64,000 nucleotides of DNA from NCBI GenBank assembly GCA_023386555.1, contig JAEWJK010000003.1:325244-389243 (forward strand), written 5' to 3'. The stretch's first letter is position 1; each line of letters starts with the position of its first letter. Origin of the DNA: Bacteroidota bacterium (GTDB lineage: Bacteria; Bacteroidota; Bacteroidia; Chitinophagales; Chitinophagaceae). A model generated the notes under the pieces. The model was given only the letters and a program-made list of their open reading frames with translations, was not told the origin of the DNA and did not search any database. Below, one piece after another: positions 7,998 to 15,792 of this stretch. A program made the translations under genes and the position numbers.

Positions 7998-9212
7998 TCA
8001 TTTTATTGTTTTTGAGAAAGCAATAGGCTCTGATCTCAAGAGATATTTCACTTCATCTCCATCTATCAACTTCGCTACAAAATATATCATCAGATCGTTT
8101 CTTCCTTTATTAAGGTTGATAGCAGAGTAAGGAATAAAGAATTCAATATCCTTTAGATTCTTATTCACTGTATAAGTTTTACCGGCAGGAAGGTTGAATG
8201 TTTGTGATGTTCCTACAATCATATCAGGATTTTGTGCATGTGCTACGAAATTGTAATTCTTATCAAGAATATAAGCAATAAAAACTACTTTACCTTGTTT
8301 ACCTTCTGTGCTGATCTCGAATTCAGGAAAATATGAGAACCCTTGTTTGGCCTGGTTATCTATCACATCGGTATTGATAAAATCTGAGATAGTAAAACGA
8401 GCTACTTCAAATTTTCTATCTACACCTGTTGGAGGATAAGCCACTCTTGCAAGCTCTTTATCACCTTCTGATATCGCAAAATTTGATTTCACCGAATATC
8501 CATCGAATGTCCAGTTAGGTTTAATGTAATAATGCATAATGCTTTTGTTGTCGTAGCTGGTACCGTTTGTATAGCTTGTAGCGAACTGTTGAAATAAATT
8601 ATAATCAATTTGTTCTTTAGTCCAGCCATTAGATTCCATGATGTCTTTATAAACTGCTTCTTTATTCCATTTGATTCCTGAAACAGGGCTAAAATGTTCG
8701 TGTAAGAATCCAATTGCATGACCTAATTCGTGCATAACTGTTCCTTTAAACTCAAATCCATAGAATTGACCTTTGTAGAAGAATTCAGAAGTATCAATAT
8801 TCATAGTTTGCTCGTCTTGCGGAATAGTTCTGCATTGAGTTCCGAGGCTTGAATTATGACCCAGACCTTCTGCTAATAATATTCTGATGTGACTTTCGCC
8901 ATAATCAACAAATTCAAAACGAATGTTTGCATATTTTTCCCATTCTCTCGCTGCAGCAATAACCAGATCTCTTAGCATTTTACTCCCTTGGAACATTCTA
9001 ACTTTAAGTGTGGTGCCTGCATTCCATAGATAATAATTATCTGCCAGGCCTCTGGTTCCGTTATTAGAAGTATCACTGTCTACGGCAGAACCTCTTTCGG
9101 GTTGTTTAGTTGTACAGAACATGTTTACTTCTTTTGTTTCTTTTCTCTGAGCTATACTTTGTATAGCGATGGTGCAGAATAACATAAAGAGTGTGTAGCG
9201 TAGCGTTTTCAT
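7998..9212 (-). CDS. Secreted astacin-like (M12A) metalloprotease
   Basis: A zinc endopeptidase of the metzincin clan. A signal peptide (residues 1-21, ending SIAQ) directs export. The extended zinc motif HELGHAIGFLHEH gives H161, E162, H165 and H171, with the astacin-type E after the third His; the Met-turn SIMHYY is at 224-229. After the catalytic domain (about 55-265) comes a C-terminal region of roughly 130 residues, probably beta-rich, without a recognisable sorting domain. It is a single-gene unit; the upstream gap to tRNA-Pro has no clear promoter match. Confidence 0.9.
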   Translation of the reverse strand: MKTLRYTLFMLFCTIAIQSIAQRKETKEVNMFCTTKQPERGSAVDSDTSNNGTRGLADNYYLWNAGTTLKVRMFQGSKMLRDLVIAAAREWEKYANIRFEFVDYGESHIRILLAEGLGHNSSLGTQCRTIPQDEQTMNIDTSEFFYKGQFYGFEFKGTVMHELGHAIGFLHEHFSPVSGIKWNKEAVYKDIMESNGWTKEQIDYNLFQQFATSYTNGTSYDNKSIMHYYIKPNWTFDGYSVKSNFAISEGDKELARVAYPPTGVDRKFEVARFTISDFINTDVIDNQAKQGFSYFPEFEISTEGKQGKVVFIAYILDKNYNFVAHAQNPDMIVGTSQTFNLPAGKTYTVNKNLKDIEFFIPYSAINLNKGRNDLMIYFVAKLIDGDEVKYLLRSEPIAFSKTIK

Positions 9213-9414
9213 TTGACAATTAAGTTTAATAGTTAAGATTTTTGTTGGTTTGTTTTGATTTTGTTCTCTTTATTACTTCGTAAGAACATAGTAAGGATGT
9301 GATACTTAATTCTATTACATATAGCAACATGCCTATTTGCATTTCTTTTGCATTTATACTGAAAGGATAGTTGGAGTTTTTTTTACATCATGAATTTTTT
9401 GTGGTGAATGCCCT

Positions 9415-9422
9415 TATATTTG
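9415..9422 (+). promoter_or_regulatory. -7 box of tRNA-Pro
   Basis: TATATTTG is an exact TAnnTTTG match 18 nt upstream of the mature tRNA 5' end. A TTTTTTG stretch lies upstream but closer than the usual -33 spacing. Confidence 0.55.
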
Positions 9423-9440
9423 CACTCCTTTTAAAGGAAT

Positions 9441-9514
9441 CGGGAGGTAGTTCAGCCCGGTAGAATACCTGGTTTGGGACCAGGGGGTCGCAGGTTCGAA
9501 TCCTGTCCTCCCGA
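9441..9514 (+). tRNA. tRNA-Pro (TGG)
   Basis: A complete cloverleaf of 74 nt. The acceptor stem is CGGGAGG with CCTCCCG at 9507-9513 and discriminator A; the anticodon stem CCTGG/CCAGG has loop TTTGGGA, giving anticodon TGG. The T arm is GCAGG-TTCGAAT-CCTGT. CCA is not encoded. Its 3' half, from 9485, is repeated exactly 340 bp downstream. Confidence 0.97.
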
Positions 9515-9523
9515 CTACCGAAA
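9485..9523 (+). repeat. tRNA-Pro 3' direct repeat, copy 1
   Basis: These 39 bp cover the variable loop, T arm, 3' acceptor strand and trailing ACTACCGAAA. They are identical to 9825-9863. The GIY-YIG ORF lies between the copies. Confidence 0.95.
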
Positions 9524-9551
9524 AAGAGTCATAACTTAATGACTCTTTTTT
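9521..9551 (+). terminator. Terminator of tRNA-Pro
   Basis: A 12-bp stem, AAAAAGAGTCAT with ATGACTCTTTTT, encloses a short loop and ends in a T-run at 9545-9551. The start codon of the next ORF follows at the very next base. Confidence 0.85.
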
Positions 9552-9803
9552 ATGTATTACATCTATATTCTTCATAGTAAATCTTCTCAAAAATACTACT
9601 GTGGGCAGACTATTGACGTACCCGCTCGATTGATAAGGCATAATAACGGAGAAACTCCAAGTATCAGGCATGGTATCCCATGGACATTGATTGGCTATAT
9701 TTCTGTTGAAAGCAGATCGGAATCTGTAGCGTTAGAGAAAAAAATAAAGGGTAGAGGTATACGATGGCTTGATCAATACTCATATTTGCTTCAGTCCGGT
9801 TAG
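9552..9803 (+). CDS. Small GIY-YIG nuclease family protein
   Basis: An 83-residue single-domain GIY-YIG protein. The GIY half is YYIYIL at the N-terminus and the YIG half is KYYCGQT near residue 17; the catalytic Arg region is ARLIRHNNG, and the conserved Glu is in ALEKKIKG near residue 65. Such stand-alone domains are common in Bacteroidota, and their biological role is not well defined. The ATG sits directly behind the tRNA terminator, and the stop codon TAG lies within a tRNA-like D loop, so the gene is wedged between an intact and a damaged tRNA. No separate promoter is visible. Confidence 0.85.
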   Translation: MYYIYILHSKSSQKYYCGQTIDVPARLIRHNNGETPSIRHGIPWTLIGYISVESRSESVALEKKIKGRGIRWLDQYSYLLQSG

Positions 9804-9854
9804 AATATCACTCCTGCGGCGTGAGGGTCGCAGGTTCGAATCCTGTCCTCCCGA
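9791..9854 (+). pseudogene. Degenerate tRNA copy lacking its 5' acceptor strand
   Basis: From TCAGTCCGGTTAGAATA onward this looks like a tRNA: D arm, a 5-bp anticodon stem with one mismatch (TCACT/CGTGA), loop CCTGCGG with C in place of the universal T33, then a T arm and 3' acceptor strand identical to tRNA-Pro. The 5' acceptor strand is replaced by the end of the GIY-YIG ORF. It cannot fold as a working tRNA. The anticodon-stem sequence resembles a tRNA-Asp arm, but that is a guess. Confidence 0.7.
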
Positions 9855-9863
9855 CTACCGAAA
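9825..9863 (+). repeat. tRNA-Pro 3' direct repeat, copy 2
   Basis: An exact copy of 9485-9523, again followed within 2 bp by a terminator that begins AAAAAGAGTCA. Confidence 0.95.
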
Positions 9864-9864
9864 G

Positions 9865-9896
9865 AAAAAGAGTCAGTTTTACCTGGCTCTTTTTTA
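9865..9896 (+). terminator. Terminator after the degenerate tRNA
   Basis: A 12-bp stem with one G-U pair (9865-9876 with 9883-9894) and a T-run. It resembles the tRNA-Pro terminator in stem but not in loop. Confidence 0.85.
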
Positions 9897-9910
9897 TTTC
9901 AAACTAGGCA

Positions 9911-9937
9911 CAAAAAAGGCGAAGCATTGCTTCGCCT
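9911..9937 (-). terminator. Terminator of the caspase-family gene
   Basis: A 9-bp stem (9917-9925 with 9929-9937) has a T-run on the minus strand at 9912-9917, 22 bp past the stop codon. Confidence 0.85.
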
Positions 9938-9958
9938 GATTAATAAATATTACTGTTT

Positions 9959-11908
9959 TTATCTTTTAATGCTAAATGATTTTGTGATCACACCCACTTC
10001 ATCAACTTTTACAGGACGAACCATACTTGACCTCGTAGTTGCCTGGTTTGGATTGTCTTTGAACATATCATCTAATACATTCTCAATCCCTGATTTATGA
10101 GCTGCACTTCTTGTGGCAGATCTTGATAAAACCGGCCTCAAATCCATAGCTGTTTTAGTAAATATGAACTTCATAAACTCACGACCCATTGGTGTTCCTT
10201 CATCCACTGAAATTTCTTCGATCAGGAACTCCGCTTTAGGTTGGATAGCGAAATCCTCTGCAGTCGTTCCTTCATAAGGGACTAATACCTTAACCTCATT
10301 GTTCGGCATTAGATCTATCAGGTTAAAGTAGACGGGATAGCTATTATTATTTACGATCTTGATGCTGAATACATCATTTGGTCTCATCCAGACATCTGTT
10401 CCGGTAACATTCGCAGGATTCACAGGGATAATTTCCACCGTTACATTCTGCACAAGTGTTCCACCGTCTGCCATATTTCTCAGATAATTGATACGCATAG
10501 CTCGTTTTAGATTATCAAGCATTTGCTTCATCATATCTTGCGAAAGCGTATCACCTTTTTTCAGGGTAACGCTCCACCGAGTACTATCAGATTTATCAAT
10601 TAGGTTAATTGAAGTGTTTTTAATATCAAATACGTAATCAGCATTGTCACCTACAGATAAATATTGATATGGTTTAATAAAGGATTTAACCTGATTTATA
10701 AGCATCATAGGCTGCTTCGCTTTATCGTCATTAGTTTTAAATGAAAGCGTAGCCGTAAAATCACCAAAGCCTGATTCATCAATTTTTACCTTGTAAGCCT
10801 CACCTTTTGCTAACTTTTTATCAATCGTTCCCACACTCTGAAAGCTTCCTGCAACTGTAATATAACCTTCAGCCATAGGCGTAGTTTCATCTTTATCGTT
10901 AAGGGCATATAGAGTAAACTTCGTTCCTTTTGTTGCACTATTTAAAAAGCCGGCGTTAATTACAATGCTGGTATCATTCACCCATTTCTGGATACCGATA
11001 TAGCTCATTGGAGGTATGAACTTTCCGCCAAAAACTTCCTGGTTAACATTTCCTTCTATCATTGGTATTTGCTGGGGGAATTTTGCTTGTATCTGAGCCC
11101 TTATTTTCTCAAATAAATATTGATAGGTACTACCAGGTTTTAATTCTGCTACTGCTCTTGCGAAAGCATAGGACAAAGAACCTACACCTACATTCTCATT
11201 GTCCTTTGTTTCAAAGTTTACCTGGTGTGGACTCGAAGCACTAAATACGATCATATTACCGATGCCGTTACCGAAAAATTCATCAGCTGAAGTATTAGAT
11301 GCAAAGCTTACTTTAATATTAGGCTTATAGCCAGGCTTATTAAATGGTACAGGATTTCCTCTTGCCTGAAAAACTTCAGAACTTCTTGTAGCTGTACCTG
11401 AATGACAAGCATCTACGATAACTACTAAACTACCTGTCGCACCGATCTTTGTTCTAATGAGATTCAATTTCTCACCTAACTCATCATCCCGTAAATGCTT
11501 TTCACCTTTATATGTTACGGGATCGTAATATGCTGCAGCATCATAAGGAATCAAAGCCTCATCATAGCCATCGGTTTCATCATTATTATCATCGAATATC
11601 TGCTGGCCATGCCCTGAAAAATGAAACACGACTACATCTCCGGTTTGTGCTTTTTGAATCAGATCATCCAGGGCTTTTAAAATTCCAATCTTCGTAGCTC
11701 TTTGATTTAACAAAGTATCAATATCTCTCTCTGTAAATCCGTTTTGAAGTAAGGCTGCCTTAATGTATTTAATGTCATTAACTGAGCTAAGGCTTTTCCA
11801 TCCTCCATTGGTAGGATATTCTCCAACAGCTACAATAAGTCCCAACTTTCGTTGAGAAATGGCTGATAAAGAAATCAGCATGCAAGTAAGTAGAAGTAAG
11901 CGTTTCAT
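9959..11908 (-). CDS. Secreted caspase-family (C14) protein
   Basis: A 649-residue protein with a signal peptide (about 1-19) and an N-terminal caspase/metacaspase p20 domain (about 20-290). The catalytic dyad is H100 in FHFSGHGQQ and C168 in VVIVDACHSG. An acidic stretch (FDDNNDETDGYDE, 105-117) follows the His, as in calcium-dependent metacaspases. The remaining 350 residues are beta-rich and resemble the DUF4384-like tails of other secreted caspase proteins. The signal peptide argues for an extracytoplasmic role rather than intracellular cell death. It is monocistronic. Confidence 0.88.
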   Translation of the reverse strand: MKRLLLLTCMLISLSAISQRKLGLIVAVGEYPTNGGWKSLSSVNDIKYIKAALLQNGFTERDIDTLLNQRATKIGILKALDDLIQKAQTGDVVVFHFSGHGQQIFDDNNDETDGYDEALIPYDAAAYYDPVTYKGEKHLRDDELGEKLNLIRTKIGATGSLVVIVDACHSGTATRSSEVFQARGNPVPFNKPGYKPNIKVSFASNTSADEFFGNGIGNMIVFSASSPHQVNFETKDNENVGVGSLSYAFARAVAELKPGSTYQYLFEKIRAQIQAKFPQQIPMIEGNVNQEVFGGKFIPPMSYIGIQKWVNDTSIVINAGFLNSATKGTKFTLYALNDKDETTPMAEGYITVAGSFQSVGTIDKKLAKGEAYKVKIDESGFGDFTATLSFKTNDDKAKQPMMLINQVKSFIKPYQYLSVGDNADYVFDIKNTSINLIDKSDSTRWSVTLKKGDTLSQDMMKQMLDNLKRAMRINYLRNMADGGTLVQNVTVEIIPVNPANVTGTDVWMRPNDVFSIKIVNNNSYPVYFNLIDLMPNNEVKVLVPYEGTTAEDFAIQPKAEFLIEEISVDEGTPMGREFMKFIFTKTAMDLRPVLSRSATRSAAHKSGIENVLDDMFKDNPNQATTRSSMVRPVKVDEVGVITKSFSIKR

Positions 11909-11963
11909 ATCTGTTTTTTTACGTACGGACTAAAGATTCAACAAGTTAACAAATTACATAAAC

Positions 11964-11996
11964 AAAAAAGCCCTGCTGTTTTTTGCAGAGCTTTTT
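11964..11996 (-). terminator. Terminator of tRNA-Ser (GCT)
   Basis: On the minus strand a 12-bp stem with one G-T pair (AAAAAGCTCTGC with GCAGGGCTTTTT) and a T-run directly follow the tRNA. Confidence 0.85.
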
Positions 11997-11998
11997 AG

Positions 11999-12087
11999 CG
12001 GTGAGGGAGGGATTCGAACCCTCGGTACAGTTTAACCCGTACGGCAGTTTAGCAAACTGCTGATTTCAGCCACTCATCCACCTCACC
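11999..12087 (-). tRNA. tRNA-Ser (GCT)
   Basis: An 89-nt class II tRNA. The acceptor stem is GGTGAGG with CCTCACC, discriminator G. The anticodon stem is GCAGT/ACTGC around loop TTGCTAA (anticodon GCT), followed by a long variable arm and the T arm GAGGG-TTCGAAT-CCCTC. CCA is not encoded. Confidence 0.97.
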
Positions 12088-12159
12088 GTAGCTGAATTAA
12101 GGACGGCAAAAATAGAGGTTAAAAGCTAATTACCAAATTGATTTTTATTTAGAGGTTGT

Positions 12160-12232
12160 TATTTATTGAACAAGCTTCAGTAATGCTATTTATCGTCTGT
12201 TGTGTCACTCACTTGTACATTCTGAACTTTAC
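12160..12232 (+). repeat. Dispersed intergenic element, subtype A
   Basis: Exact subtype A core at 12199-12218, preceded by TTATTGAACAAGCTT and followed by ATTCTGAACTTTA. It faces the subtype B copy at 12332. Confidence 0.85.
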
Positions 12233-12331
12233 TTAGCTAGTCATATAGTCATTGGTCAAAAAGTCAATCTAATAACTTTTAAATGACTATGGTCTCGATG
12301 ATTCATTGACCTGATGAACTAATCTCCTTCA

Positions 12332-12392
12332 GTACAAGAGTGCGACGCAACTAAGGTTTCATTAATGTGTGAACGGGGACATCATAAAAAAA
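12332..12392 (-). repeat. Dispersed intergenic element, subtype B
   Basis: Exact subtype B core at 12332-12351. The far end, ATCATAAAAAAAT, merges with the U-tract of the dnaA terminator (minus strand). Confidence 0.85.
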
Positions 12393-12415
12393 TCCCGGCT
12401 TTTGGTGAACCGGGA
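12385..12415 (-). terminator. Terminator of dnaA
   Basis: A 7-bp GC-rich stem, ATCCCGG with CCGGGAT (12392-12398/12409-12415 region), is followed on the minus strand by TTTTTTT, which is also the end of the dispersed element. Confidence 0.75.
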
Positions 12416-12442
12416 TCAAAGTTTTGGTCTTTTCAATTTTCT

Positions 12443-13873
12443 CTACATAGCTGCTAACTGAACCTTCTGTGTTAATTCCATAACGTTCTCACGGAACATG
12501 GAATCGGTGTCCATCAGGTCTTTTACAGTCTGGCAACTGTGTATTACAGTAGTATGGTCACGGCCCCCAAAATGCTCACCGATTGTCTTAAGAGAGTTCT
12601 TGGTAAAAGCTTTGGCTAAGTACATAGTAATTTGCCTTGCCTGTACGATTTCTCTCTTTCGGGTCTTCTGAAGCAATTTATCGTAAGACACATCAAAGAA
12701 CTCACACACCATTTTTTGAATGGCATCGATGGTGATCTCTTTGCTGCTTGTCTTAACAAAGTTGCGAAGTACTTTTTTGGCTAACTCAAGATCAATATCT
12801 TTTTTATTGAGAGATGATTGAGCCAGGAGTGATATTAAAGCACCTTCTAATTCACGAATATTTGTGTTGATGTTATATGCCACATACTTCACCACTTCTT
12901 TCGGCATATCAAGACCATCATTCTTCATCTTACGTTCAAGAATTTCAATTCTTGTTTCATAATCTGGTATCTGAAGATCTGCACTTAATCCCCAACGGAA
13001 ACGACTTAATAGTCTTTCCTGCATTCCATCAAGGTCTTTGGGAGACTTATCTGAAGTAAGTACTAATTGTTTTCCACTCTGATGCAGATGATTGAATATA
13101 GCAAAGAAAGCATCCTGAGATTTCTCAGCTCTGGCAAAGAACTGCACATCATCTATGATCAATACATCTATTAATTGATAGAAATGAATGAAATCATTGA
13201 TTGCATTGTTCCTGCTATGATCCTGGAACTGGTTAATGAACTTCTCGCTGCTTACATATAAAACGATCTTGTTTGGATGTAAACGCTTCACATCATTACC
13301 AATACCTTGTGCAAGATGGGTTTTACCTAAACCAACACCACCATATAATACAAGCGGATTGAATGAGTTTGCTCCAGGTTTTTCAGCAACCGTTTTGCCG
13401 GCTCTGCGAGCAACACGATTACAATCACCTTCTATAAAAGAATCAAATGTATAAATTGGATTGAGCTGCGGATCTATCTGCATCTTCTTCAATCCCGGTA
13501 TAACAAAAGGATTTTTTACAGGATTATTTATCACTAATGGAAAATCCATTTCGTTATTGGAGTATATCTTAAGATTACCGGCAGGCACATCCATAGAACC
13601 ATTGCGGCCGTTATTACCGCTATCAACCATGATACGGTATTCTAATCTTGCATCTTTACCTAATTCTCTCTTTAAAGTTTTTGCAAGTAGGTTAACGTAA
13701 TGTTCTTCTAAATACTCATAAAAGAACTGGCTTGGCACCTGTATCAATAATACGTTTCCTTTTAACTCAACTGCTTCAATAGGTTCAAACCACGTTTTGA
13801 AATGCTGCCATTCTACTATATCCTTGATGATCTTTAAACAATTGCTCCAAACGGATTCAGCATTCTTAGACAT
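12443..13873 (-). CDS. dnaA: Chromosomal replication initiator DnaA
   Basis: DnaA binds DnaA boxes at oriC and opens the origin as an ATP-bound filament. The product has 476 residues: an N-terminal DnaB-interaction domain (1-80), a linker, and the AAA+ domain with Walker A GGVGLGKT (178-185) and Walker B LIIDDVQ (about 238-244). A C-terminal helix-turn-helix carries the DnaA signature GRDHTTVIHSC. I chose the ATG at 13873 because the product then begins MSKNAESVWSNCL, the usual domain I start; a longer frame upstream would run into the neighbouring gene. No origin-like box cluster was seen next to it. Confidence 0.97.
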   Translation of the reverse strand: MSKNAESVWSNCLKIIKDIVEWQHFKTWFEPIEAVELKGNVLLIQVPSQFFYEYLEEHYVNLLAKTLKRELGKDARLEYRIMVDSGNNGRNGSMDVPAGNLKIYSNNEMDFPLVINNPVKNPFVIPGLKKMQIDPQLNPIYTFDSFIEGDCNRVARRAGKTVAEKPGANSFNPLVLYGGVGLGKTHLAQGIGNDVKRLHPNKIVLYVSSEKFINQFQDHSRNNAINDFIHFYQLIDVLIIDDVQFFARAEKSQDAFFAIFNHLHQSGKQLVLTSDKSPKDLDGMQERLLSRFRWGLSADLQIPDYETRIEILERKMKNDGLDMPKEVVKYVAYNINTNIRELEGALISLLAQSSLNKKDIDLELAKKVLRNFVKTSSKEITIDAIQKMVCEFFDVSYDKLLQKTRKREIVQARQITMYLAKAFTKNSLKTIGEHFGGRDHTTVIHSCQTVKDLMDTDSMFRENVMELTQKVQLAAM

Positions 13874-14012
13874 AAAAAAATAACGTGGTTTATATATTAA
13901 GTTAAGAGTTGTATCCTTTTCTTTTGTATCACTTTTTCCTGCAAAATTGGGTGGTAGTAAAAAGTAATACGGGGATGCGAATATGGACAAATTATGTTGA
14001 AAAAAAAACTTT

Positions 14013-14948
14013 TTAATCACTTGTTTTTTTGCCAATAACAACAGTATGACTTTGCGCCAAATTTTTCTTTCCCGATCTGTTGAAAACAAAATCCATTCTT
14101 CCCAAATTAATACCACCCCAACCAACCTGATTCACTATAACATCTGAATTTTTTCTATTCTTATACTTCCTCGGCTGCTCGAAAAACCTATGTGTATGCC
14201 CTCCGATAATTAAATCTATATTATAACTTTCTTTAGCCAGAATCTCATCACTTATTTTGTCATCATTATACTTATCACCTAAGTGAGAAAGACAGATTAT
14301 AAAATCACATTTATGCTTTTTTCTTAACTCTTCCGCATTTTCATTAGCTTTTAATATCGGGTCTTGATAAATTGTTCTACCGGATAAGTTTTCCGGAACC
14401 AAACCCTTTAATTCTATTCCGATTCCCAATATCCCGACCTTGATATTTCCCTTTTGAAAAATTTTATAAGGCAAAGCCTTTCCTTCCATAGGAGTTCCTG
14501 TGAAATCATAATTGCATATAACGATCGGAAAGTTTGCATGTTGAAGTTGCAACGCAAAATTTTCTATACCAGCATCAAAGTCGTGATTGCCCATTGTTGC
14601 TGCATCATAGTCCATCATGCTCATTGCCTTTATCTCTGGTTCACCTTTATACAAATTGAAATAAGGTGTACCCTGGAAAATGTCTCCGGCATCAAGCAAT
14701 AAAACATTTGCAGCAGTTGCTCTTATTTGTTTAATGATCTCTGATCTGGCTGAAACCCCACCTAAGCCTGCATTCCTGCTTCCATCATTTGGAAAGGGCT
14801 CTAACCTGCTATGTACATCATTTGTATGAAGGATAGTAAGTTTCTCTGAATTATTATCAGCAGCATTCACGTCAATAAAAGAAGATGCCAGCAATGCTGC
14901 TGAGGCAAAGCTCGTGTCTTTTATAAATCTTCTTCTACTAATCGGCAT
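14013..14948 (-). CDS. 5'-nucleotidase N-terminal metallophosphatase domain, Tat-exported
   Basis: This is the catalytic half of a UshA-type 5'-nucleotidase. A Tat signal (SRRRFIK, residues 4-10) precedes the metallophosphatase domain with its metal motifs: LHTNDVHSR, DAGDIFQGT, MGNHDFD, SHLG and GGHTHRF. At 311 residues it stops where the nucleotide-binding C-terminal domain would begin; that domain is encoded by the gene just upstream, which overlaps by 11 bp. The two products probably act together in the periplasm. Confidence 0.9.
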   Translation of the reverse strand: MPISRRRFIKDTSFASAALLASSFIDVNAADNNSEKLTILHTNDVHSRLEPFPNDGSRNAGLGGVSARSEIIKQIRATAANVLLLDAGDIFQGTPYFNLYKGEPEIKAMSMMDYDAATMGNHDFDAGIENFALQLQHANFPIVICNYDFTGTPMEGKALPYKIFQKGNIKVGILGIGIELKGLVPENLSGRTIYQDPILKANENAEELRKKHKCDFIICLSHLGDKYNDDKISDEILAKESYNIDLIIGGHTHRFFEQPRKYKNRKNSDVIVNQVGWGGINLGRMDFVFNRSGKKNLAQSHTVVIGKKTSD

Positions 14949-15684
14949 TGGTGATACGGATTTCTTGGTTAGCTGTTACGGGTTTACCATTGCTAGTGAA
15001 ATGTTGTACATATTCGATTAATGCATCTCTCATCAAATAACCGATATTGATCTGCCGAATTGGCTTCAACATTTCACTATTATCTCCACCATTAGCCACA
15101 TAATCAGAATTAGCCAACACATATGTTGCATTTTTATCAAGTGGTTTACCTCCAACTAAAATATCTTCAGCTCTTTTATTTTTGATAGTCATCGTTACTC
15201 CATTCACAGGCCAACCACCGGCATTAGCAGTATGATCTAGAAATTGCTTGAGCAGTGATCCCTTTACTTCTTGCAGCACTATTAAATTATCAAAAGGCAT
15301 TAACTCATACATTTTACCAACTGTAATATCACCTTTAGGAATATATGAACGCATGCCTCCATAATTGACTACGGTCACATCTATCTTTCTTTTAAAATAT
15401 TTTTCTCCCATTTTCTTCATAGCATCCGTAAAGAAATTACCTAAACTAACCTGTCCATTGGTTTTATTTAAAGTTTCGGTTGCAAAACCAATAACCCTAT
15501 TCATAGTTTTATTGACGCTATCCTTATAAGGTGAAAGCATCATTAAAATTGCAGAATCGTGTTTTTGATTGTTTGTTACCGGATAATTCTCATGTAGAAC
15601 TTCTGCCGGTATCAGCTGAACGGTTGTACAGGATTGAACAACAAGTAGTGATGCAATAATGAAAAAGTAAAAATGTCTTTTCAT
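14938..15684 (-). CDS. 5'-nucleotidase C-terminal domain lipoprotein
   Basis: The substrate-binding domain of UshA-like nucleotidases as a separate 248-residue protein. A lipoprotein signal ends VVQSC (Cys near residue 19). The family motif NYGGMRSYIPKGDITVG and the following YELMPFDN and VLANSDYVANGGD segments identify the domain. The start at 15684 was chosen over one five codons upstream because KRHFYF then leads the signal. It is transcribed first, overlaps the catalytic-domain gene, and so forms a two-gene operon in reversed domain order. Confidence 0.88.
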   Translation of the reverse strand: MKRHFYFFIIASLLVVQSCTTVQLIPAEVLHENYPVTNNQKHDSAILMMLSPYKDSVNKTMNRVIGFATETLNKTNGQVSLGNFFTDAMKKMGEKYFKRKIDVTVVNYGGMRSYIPKGDITVGKMYELMPFDNLIVLQEVKGSLLKQFLDHTANAGGWPVNGVTMTIKNKRAEDILVGGKPLDKNATYVLANSDYVANGGDNSEMLKPIRQINIGYLMRDALIEYVQHFTSNGKPVTANQEIRITNAD

Positions 15685-15792
15685 ATTTCTGTAGAGCATT
15701 CAAGGTACAACGTGCTATTTAAAAGCACAAAATTTTTAAAAGATAAAAGGAGATTTTAAGCTTAATTTGCCGCTTATAAATCATCATTAAAT

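Larger units (their letters stand above)
12088..12442. other. Gap between tRNA-Ser and dnaA, filled by paired repeats
   Basis: No gene is seen here. The gap holds a subtype A and a subtype B dispersed element facing each other, with about 113 bp between their cores. The middle carries loosely periodic GTCATTGGTCAA-type sequence (12240-12320). The dnaA terminator closes the gap. No cluster of DnaA boxes was recognised. Confidence 0.6.

Noticed and set aside
9392..9422. A full -33/-7 promoter for tRNA-Pro
   Set aside because: The -7 box is exact, but the TTTTTTG candidate lies about 13 bp away instead of about 19, so only the -7 box was annotated.
13874..14012. Possible replication origin upstream of dnaA
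   Set aside because: The 140 bp contain no cluster of TTATCCACA-like boxes; one weak match (TATGGACAA) is not enough.
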